Source of the DNA: GWF2-30-66 sp042576225
GTDB lineage: Bacteria; Babelota; Babeliae; Babelales; Vermiphilaceae
Assembly (NCBI GenBank): GCA_042576225.1
Contig: JBHPCA010000045.1
Location: 1 to 10,044, forward strand
Direction: 5' to 3'
DNA length: 10,044 nt
Shown: one piece after another, positions 5,853 through 10,044 of the stretch
Layout: every line of letters starts with the position of its first letter
Numbering within the stretch: the stretch's first letter is position 1
Notes under the pieces: model-generated
Databases searched by the model: none
What the model was told of the DNA's origin: nothing
What the model saw: only the letters and a program-made list of their open reading frames with translations
Made by a program: the position numbers and the translations under genes

Positions 5853-5890
5853 AAGAGCTTATGTTTATTTCCTTAAACATGGGCTCTTTT
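5853..5890 (+). terminator. Terminator after rpsF-rpsR
   Basis: A 15-bp stem (AAGAGCTTATGTTTA at 5853-5867 against 5874-5888, with two T-G wobbles) around a six-base loop is followed by a short T run ending at 5890. The T tail is only four long, so termination may be leaky toward typA. The remaining bases to 6043 hold the typA promoter and leader but no gene. Confidence 0.75.
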
Positions 5891-5953
5891 ACTTAAAAAA
5901 TGCCTAAAAAACTAGACATTTTCTTGTTTTTTGATACAATAAGAATAAATAGG

Positions 5954-5981
5954 TTGAGTTTTTTGATAAAATTTTTACTAT
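5954..5981 (+). promoter_or_regulatory. Candidate promoter of typA
   Basis: TTGAGT (5954-5959) is followed after 16 bases by TACTAT (5976-5981), the same -10 and spacing as in the XRE-S24 regulator promoter. A TATAAA shifted by three bases is an alternative -10 with a longer spacer. The leader would be about 55 bases, ending in the G-rich ribosome binding region AGGTAGGG (6033-6040). Confidence 0.5.
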
Positions 5982-6043
5982 AAATACAGGTTTTTGTTGA
6001 AAATTGAGTTAAAAGTGTAGTTTTATAGGGGTAGGTAGGGACT

Positions 6044-7867
6044 ATGGAAAAAAATATAAATAATTCAAAAAATACGCGTAATATAGCTATTATTGCGCAC
6101 GTTGACCATGGCAAAACAACGTTGGTTGACCAATTGTTGAACCAATCAGGTACGATTAAAGAGGCTGATCAGACTGATAGGGTTATGGACTCCAACGATC
6201 TGGAAAAAGAGCGTGGAATAACGATTTTGGCCAAGAATACCGGGATTACGCTTGACGGGTACCAGATCAACATTGTTGATACACCTGGTCACGCCGATTT
6301 TGGTGGTGAGGTTGAGCGTACGCTGCAGATGGTAGAAGGCTTTTTATTGCTTGTCGATGCTGCAGAAGGTGTTTTGCCGGGTACAAGATTTGTGCTTTCC
6401 AAGGCTTTAGCGCTTAAATTAAAGCCAATAGTCATGATCAATAAAATTGACCGTAAAGACGCTGATATTGCAAAAACAGAGAATGAGGTACAAGATTTGT
6501 TTTTAGAGCTTGCTACATGCGAATCTCAGCTTGATTTTCCAATATTATATGGTTCTTCTAAGCTTGGGTTTGCAACTACTGATGTAGATCAAAAGTCTGA
6601 TACTATGCGCCCCCTTTTTGATGCGATTATAAATAATATTCCTGCCCCAAAACCTAAAAAGGATGATTTGCAGCTTTTAGTAACAAGTTTAGATCATTCT
6701 GACTTCTTAGGCCTAATTGCCATAGGAAGAGTCTTTAGTGGGCAGATAAAGCTTGGGCAAGAGTTTGTGTGTTGCAAAGACGAGTATGTGTCAAAGCCGT
6801 CAAAAATAACAAAAATTTATAAATTTATAGGCCTAAGCAAATTCGAAGTAGAGCAGGCCCAATATGGTGATATTGTTGCTGTAACAGGATTTAGTGAGCC
6901 AGTTTCTATTGGAACAACTTTATGCAATGTAGATAATCCGTTGCCGCACGAGTATATAAAAGTTGATGAGCCAACACTTACGGTTTATTTCTCAGTGAAC
7001 GATTCGCCATTTAATGGCAGAGATGGCAAACTATTAACTTCAAGGCAGATCAAAGAGCGTCTTGAAAAAGAGCTGAAAACAAATGTTGCTTTGCGCGTAG
7101 AACAAACAGAGCGAGCAGAGGTATTTAAAGTTTCTGGTCGTGGTCAGATGCATATTGGTGTGTTGGTTGAGAATATGCGACGTGAAGGGTTTGAGCTCCA
7201 AGTATCTGCACCGGAAGTTATTTACAAAACTATAGATGGTAAAAAGCATGAGCCGATAGAATATCTTGTTCTCGATATAGATTCTGCACATCAAGGCGTG
7301 ATCATGGAAAAACTTGGCAAAAGAAAAGCTGAGCTTAAAAACATGGTTAACTATGGTACTGGTCGTATTAGATTAGAATTTGAAGTTCCATCTCGTGGAT
7401 TACTTGGGTTCAGAAGTCAGTTTTTAACTGATACTCGAGGTACCGGTGTTGCTGGATATAGTTTTAGTGGCTACCAGCCATACAAGGGAGATATTCCTAC
7501 TCGTAACAAAGGCGCGATCGTTTCTATGGAAAATGGAACTACAACAGCTTTCGCTTTGGATAACTTGCAATCAAGGGGTATACTTTTTGTAAGCCCTGGG
7601 GATAATGTGTACGAGGGTATGATAGTTGGGGAAAGTAGCCGAGAAAATGACATGGAAGTTAACCCATCCAAAGGTAAAAAATTAACCAATATGCGTGCAT
7701 CTGGTTCTGATGATTCTGTAAAGCTTGCTCCCGCACGTGTTATGGATTTGGAAGTTTGCATGGAATGGATACGCCCAGACGAGCTGATCGAGGTAACACC
7801 AAGTCAGATTAGGCTTAGAAAGCGATATCTTAAAGCATTTGAGAGAAAAAAACACGCCAAACAGTAA
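6044..7867 (+). CDS. typA: Ribosome-associated translational GTPase TypA/BipA
   Basis: TypA is an EF-G-like GTPase that binds the ribosomal A site and helps 50S assembly and adaptation to cold or stress. GTPase motifs are all intact: AHVDHGKTT (18-26), ERGITI (56-61), DTPGHADF (79-86), NKID (133-136) and SSKLG (171-175) in the G5 position. A beta-barrel domain II follows (about 205-300), then the EF-G III-like (about 305-390) and V-like (about 395-480) domains, with the TypA-typical RGLLGFRSQFLTDTRGTG (residues 454-471). The TypA-specific C-terminal domain ends in RLRKRYL and a basic tail. At 607 residues it has the normal length. The ATG is preceded by AGGTAGGG. It is monocistronic, with its own promoter and terminator. 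Nothing is missing. Confidence 0.97.
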   Translation: MEKNINNSKNTRNIAIIAHVDHGKTTLVDQLLNQSGTIKEADQTDRVMDSNDLEKERGITILAKNTGITLDGYQINIVDTPGHADFGGEVERTLQMVEGFLLLVDAAEGVLPGTRFVLSKALALKLKPIVMINKIDRKDADIAKTENEVQDLFLELATCESQLDFPILYGSSKLGFATTDVDQKSDTMRPLFDAIINNIPAPKPKKDDLQLLVTSLDHSDFLGLIAIGRVFSGQIKLGQEFVCCKDEYVSKPSKITKIYKFIGLSKFEVEQAQYGDIVAVTGFSEPVSIGTTLCNVDNPLPHEYIKVDEPTLTVYFSVNDSPFNGRDGKLLTSRQIKERLEKELKTNVALRVEQTERAEVFKVSGRGQMHIGVLVENMRREGFELQVSAPEVIYKTIDGKKHEPIEYLVLDIDSAHQGVIMEKLGKRKAELKNMVNYGTGRIRLEFEVPSRGLLGFRSQFLTDTRGTGVAGYSFSGYQPYKGDIPTRNKGAIVSMENGTTTAFALDNLQSRGILFVSPGDNVYEGMIVGESSRENDMEVNPSKGKKLTNMRASGSDDSVKLAPARVMDLEVCMEWIRPDELIEVTPSQIRLRKRYLKAFERKKHAKQ

Positions 7868-7917
7868 ACATGCAAAAAAGATCTAAAAAAAACTAAAATT
7901 ATTCTAAAGTATACGTG

Positions 7918-7943
7918 AAAGGGGGCCTTTTGCGCCCTTTTTT
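7918..7943 (+). terminator. Terminator after typA
   Basis: A nine-position hairpin (AAAGGGGGC at 7918-7926 against GCGCCCTTT at 7932-7940) with one G-G mismatch and a five-base loop is followed by a T run interrupted by one G. It is the most GC-rich stem in the window and is well placed, 50 bases after the typA stop. Confidence 0.85.
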
Positions 7944-7969
7944 GTTTTCTGCGATAATATAACTATAAG
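7942..7969 (+). promoter_or_regulatory. Weak candidate promoter for the acidic membrane protein gene
   Basis: TTGTTT (7942-7947, three of six consensus positions) and TATAAG (7964-7969) are 16 bases apart, directly after the typA terminator stem. The -35 is poor, and an alternative -10 (GATAAT, 7953-7958) exists. Downstream, three CCCAT elements (7975-7996) precede a strong GGAGGAG site. A promoter is expected here because the gene lies between two terminators. Confidence 0.35.
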
Positions 7970-8018
7970 AAAAACCCCATAAACCCATTACCCCATTATT
8001 ATTGGAGGAGCAAAAGCC

Positions 8019-8582
8019 ATGAATGAAAGATATGAAAAACTAAAAAGAATTATTTCAGCAAAACTTATTTTATTTACACTACTTACGCTACTACCCCTTT
8101 TTGGGTATAACACTACTGTTTTACCAACTTACGATGACTCAGATATAGAAATACCAGAGTATGTAATAGATGCGCCCTTTGATAATTCAGATGATAATTC
8201 AGACGAATCTCAAGATACTTCAGATACCCCAGAAGACACTCAAGACAACAGTTATGATACCAGTTATTCTTACAACTCAAACAACTCAAGCAATTCTAAC
8301 TCAGGCAATAATTTTTCTGATAACGAAGATTTTGATTTCGATGATTTAGACGATTACGAAAAAAGCTTTATACAACGTTTTAAGCAAAATCCAAAAAAAT
8401 ACCTAAAAAAATTGGCAAAAGTTTGTGTAATAGTTAGCGCTGTTGGTGTAACATCATACGCGGTATATAAAGTTATAAAAGCTGTTACGAGTAAAATTAA
8501 AACTACTGCTCGCTATGCTACCAAAGCAGCCGTTTTTTTAGCGACCTATCTTTTGTTGTTTAAAGCTGCAGGAAAAAGATAA
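8019..8582 (+). CDS. Acidic low-complexity membrane protein, unknown function
   Basis: I do not recognise this protein. It has 187 residues in three parts. Residues 12-30 form a hydrophobic helix (signal anchor or signal peptide). Residues 37-112 are a strongly acidic, Ser/Asn/Asp/Thr/Tyr-rich region with DNSDDNSDESQDTSDTPEDT-like repeats and a DFDFDDLDDYE end. After a basic amphipathic linker (115-134) two hydrophobic helices follow (about 135-153 and 167-184) with lysines between them. The acidic part is probably disordered and exposed outside the cytoplasm, with the C-terminus anchored in the membrane; the topology is inferred. GGAGGAG eight bases before the ATG makes the start firm. It stands alone between two terminators. 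Codons of the repeat region are AT-rich like its neighbours, so no sign of transfer is visible. A surface-adhesin or host-interaction role is possible but unsupported. Confidence 0.8.
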   Translation: MNERYEKLKRIISAKLILFTLLTLLPLFGYNTTVLPTYDDSDIEIPEYVIDAPFDNSDDNSDESQDTSDTPEDTQDNSYDTSYSYNSNNSSNSNSGNNFSDNEDFDFDDLDDYEKSFIQRFKQNPKKYLKKLAKVCVIVSAVGVTSYAVYKVIKAVTSKIKTTARYATKAAVFLATYLLLFKAAGKR

Positions 8583-8584
8583 AT

Positions 8585-8624
8585 AAAAAAGCCTGGTTGT
8601 GTAAAAAGTCAGCCAGGCTTTTTT
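8585..8624. terminator. Bidirectional terminator between convergent genes
   Basis: A hairpin with AAAAAAGCCTGGTTG (8585-8599) against 8610-8624, one T-G wobble and a 10-base loop. The T run on the right ends plus-strand transcripts and the A run on the left becomes a T run for minus-strand transcripts. It lies three bases after one gene and 17 bases beyond the stop of the convergent WD40 gene, so it can serve both. Confidence 0.92.
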
Positions 8625-8641
8625 GTTTTTAAGAAGTTATG

Positions 8642-10027
8642 TTATAGCTTATATTGCGTGTATGGCTTTAGGCCTTTTCTTATTCTTACTTCCCCTGTAC
8701 GATATTCTTCTTTTATTTCTCTTCGTTTTCTTTCGAGCTCAGGCTTTGTAATTTTTCCTTTTTTATACATGTCAATTAGTTTAGCTTCTGCCGAACCAGC
8801 TTTTTGTTGCTCAAATAACATTTTCTGCATGATTACTTTTTCTGTTTTTTCAAGAGAAGGCTGGAATGCTAAAGATGTAATGAGTGTTCCCAGTTTTTCT
8901 CCATACAAAGTCATGATTTTCTCTTTGCCTTTTGGCTTAGAAATATCCCAAATGATTATTTCATCGTTATAATTTGTAGTTGCAACAATATTAGGGTCTC
9001 TAGGATCTATTGCAAGGATATTCAAATTATAGGGAAAATCTGGGTCGTTGCCCTTAAGGGTTCTAATGCATTTTTTTCCTTTTTTATTAAGATCCCATAC
9101 TCTAACTGTTCTACTAGAGCAAGATATAAAAATATTTGGTTTTTTTGGGCTAAATTTTAAAGATCTAACGATTATAGAGGGTTCCTTTGTATCCGTATCT
9201 GTTGAGTGTCCTTCTAGGGTTTCAATTAATTTGTTTTTATTGTTAAGATCAAAAACTCTAATTTTGCCGTCATGGTCTCCGGATACGAGGTATTTTCCGT
9301 CTGGGCTAAATGCTAATGTATTTGGTCTTATTTTTTTGTTGATATTTCCCGCAACCCTTTTTAGTTTGGTATTAATAATCACAATGGATTTGGTGGAGCC
9401 CATATAGGCTTCTGTATCGCAAGCAGCAATGATGTTTGGTTTTTTGAGGTTAACTGCTATAAAGTTGATACGTTTTTTTGATGTTTTGATACGCTCTTTT
9501 GAAGTTTTGATATGCTTACTTTCTGTTCGAGGGTCGAATATTTCTATGGTTTTAGTATCATCAGCAATTGTGAACAGAAATCTAGGGTTTTCTGGGTTAT
9601 AAGCTACATAGTTCCAATATCCCTTTAAGATTTTAATGGGTTTATTTTTGTCTAAATCCCAAATTATAATCTCATGGTCTTTATCTTCGTCAATGTCCTT
9701 TTTTATACCAGTGTCTTTTAGAAAAAGTAGAAAACGGGGTTTTTTTGGATTAAACTGTAAATACCTAGCAGTAAGTACACCGGTTTTTTTTGGTGTTTTA
9801 TCTTTTGTCTTAACTTCGAGGGTTTTCAGTGATTTAATTTCAGAAATATCTAAAGTAGGATCAGAAGACTTTACTGTAAATCTAGAAAAATCCAGAATCC
9901 TGACCTTTCCATCTTCAGACCCAAAAGCAAGGACGCCTTTTTTCATAGCATTTGCTTTGTTTGCGAATGTGATTGATACAAGAAAACATATGGTTATAGA
10001 AACCACTTTGTAAAAGTTGTTTTTCAT
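8642..10027 (-). CDS. Secreted WD40-like seven-bladed beta-propeller protein
   Basis: The first 27 residues are a signal peptide (hydrophobic core ITICFLVSITFA, then NKANA with an AxA cleavage site), so the protein is exported. Seven WD-like strand signatures follow: GKVRILDFS (40-48), HEIIIWDLD (118-126), KTIEIFDPR (159-167), KSIVIINTK (213-221), GKIRVFDLN (254-262), RTVRVWDL (306-313) and DEIIIWDIS (355-363). These are enough for one propeller. Four blades carry an NPKKPRFL/SPKKPNIF-type phrase before the strand. The last 65 residues are charged and helical, perhaps a protein-binding tail. AAGGAG precedes the ATG. WD40 propellers are binding platforms, mainly eukaryotic in abundance; a secreted one in a bacterium suggests envelope scaffolding or contact with host proteins, which is inference. 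Promoter and upstream gene lie outside the window. Confidence 0.88.
   Translation of the reverse strand: MKNNFYKVVSITICFLVSITFANKANAMKKGVLAFGSEDGKVRILDFSRFTVKSSDPTLDISEIKSLKTLEVKTKDKTPKKTGVLTARYLQFNPKKPRFLLFLKDTGIKKDIDEDKDHEIIIWDLDKNKPIKILKGYWNYVAYNPENPRFLFTIADDTKTIEIFDPRTESKHIKTSKERIKTSKKRINFIAVNLKKPNIIAACDTEAYMGSTKSIVIINTKLKRVAGNINKKIRPNTLAFSPDGKYLVSGDHDGKIRVFDLNNKNKLIETLEGHSTDTDTKEPSIIVRSLKFSPKKPNIFISCSSRTVRVWDLNKKGKKCIRTLKGNDPDFPYNLNILAIDPRDPNIVATTNYNDEIIIWDISKPKGKEKIMTLYGEKLGTLITSLAFQPSLEKTEKVIMQKMLFEQQKAGSAEAKLIDMYKKGKITKPELERKRREIKEEYRTGEVRIRKGLKPYTQYKL
9468..9516 (-). repeat. 21-bp tandem repeat inside the WD40 gene
   Basis: Two adjacent 21-base units (9468-9488 and 9489-9509), plus the start of a third, encode HIKTSKERIKTSKKRI (residues 172-187), a seven-residue unit IKTSK[EK]R. 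The unit falls in the linker between the third and fourth blades, adding a basic helix-like insert. It looks like a recent slippage duplication kept in frame. Confidence 0.75.
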
Positions 10028-10044
10028 TTGATTCTCCTTTTTTG

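Noticed and set aside
7975..7996. CCCAT triplication as a CRISPR-like or satellite repeat
   Set aside because: Three imperfect copies of five or six bases are too short and irregular; this is probably a local sequence bias in the leader.
1..10044. Alternative genetic code (TGA recoded)
   Set aside because: No complete gene ends in TGA (all TAA but one TAG), but conserved Trp positions use TGG and no conserved frame is broken by TGA, so there is no evidence of recoding.

Overview
The window is a low-GC bacterial chromosome segment with tightly packed housekeeping genes next to several secreted or membrane proteins that I cannot assign. Lysine- and asparagine-rich proteins with short signal peptides, a secreted WD40 propeller, and conserved translation and secretion genes together fit a reduced, host-associated bacterium. 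A Dependentiae (TM6)-like lineage is my best guess. It is an impression from gene style, not a demonstrated placement. No phage, transposase, integrase, CRISPR array, tRNA or rRNA was seen.

Left part (1-3838, all minus strand). The transcription order is rnhB (RNase HII), a 235-residue conserved protein with a possible HAS-barrel-type core, ftsY (SRP receptor GTPase), a 304-residue secreted unknown, a decayed second copy of the last 43 codons of ftsY, and the start of another secreted or lipoprotein gene cut by the window edge. rnhB overlaps its neighbour by 32 bp and the following gaps are only 25-33 bp, so rnhB to the 304-residue gene is probably one operon. The ftsY-tail remnant lies exactly at the stop codon of the 304-residue gene. 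It is the scar of a tandem duplication or of an integration at the 3' end of ftsY.

Centre (3839-5890, plus strand). A divergent intergenic region carries a TTGACA-type promoter with repeated TACT...AATAT elements. It drives a two-domain regulator with an XRE helix-turn-helix and an S24/LexA-like domain that keeps the Ser-Lys dyad but lacks an obvious Ala-Gly cleavage site. A strong terminator separates it from rpsF-rpsR (ribosomal proteins S6 and S18). Neither ssb nor rplI, the usual companions, is present. S6 has a disordered tail of about 120 residues into which an in-frame palindromic repeat encoding LRQAQDER appears to have inserted.

Right part (5891-10044). typA/bipA (ribosome-associated translational GTPase) has its own promoter and terminator. 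It is followed by an acidic Ser/Asn/Asp-rich membrane protein of unknown function. A bidirectional terminator separates that gene from a convergent secreted seven-bladed WD40-like protein. The housekeeping genes serve translation (S6, S18, TypA), membrane-protein targeting (FtsY) and DNA maintenance (RNase HII). The unknown genes are almost all exported, which suggests surface or host-interaction roles by inference only.
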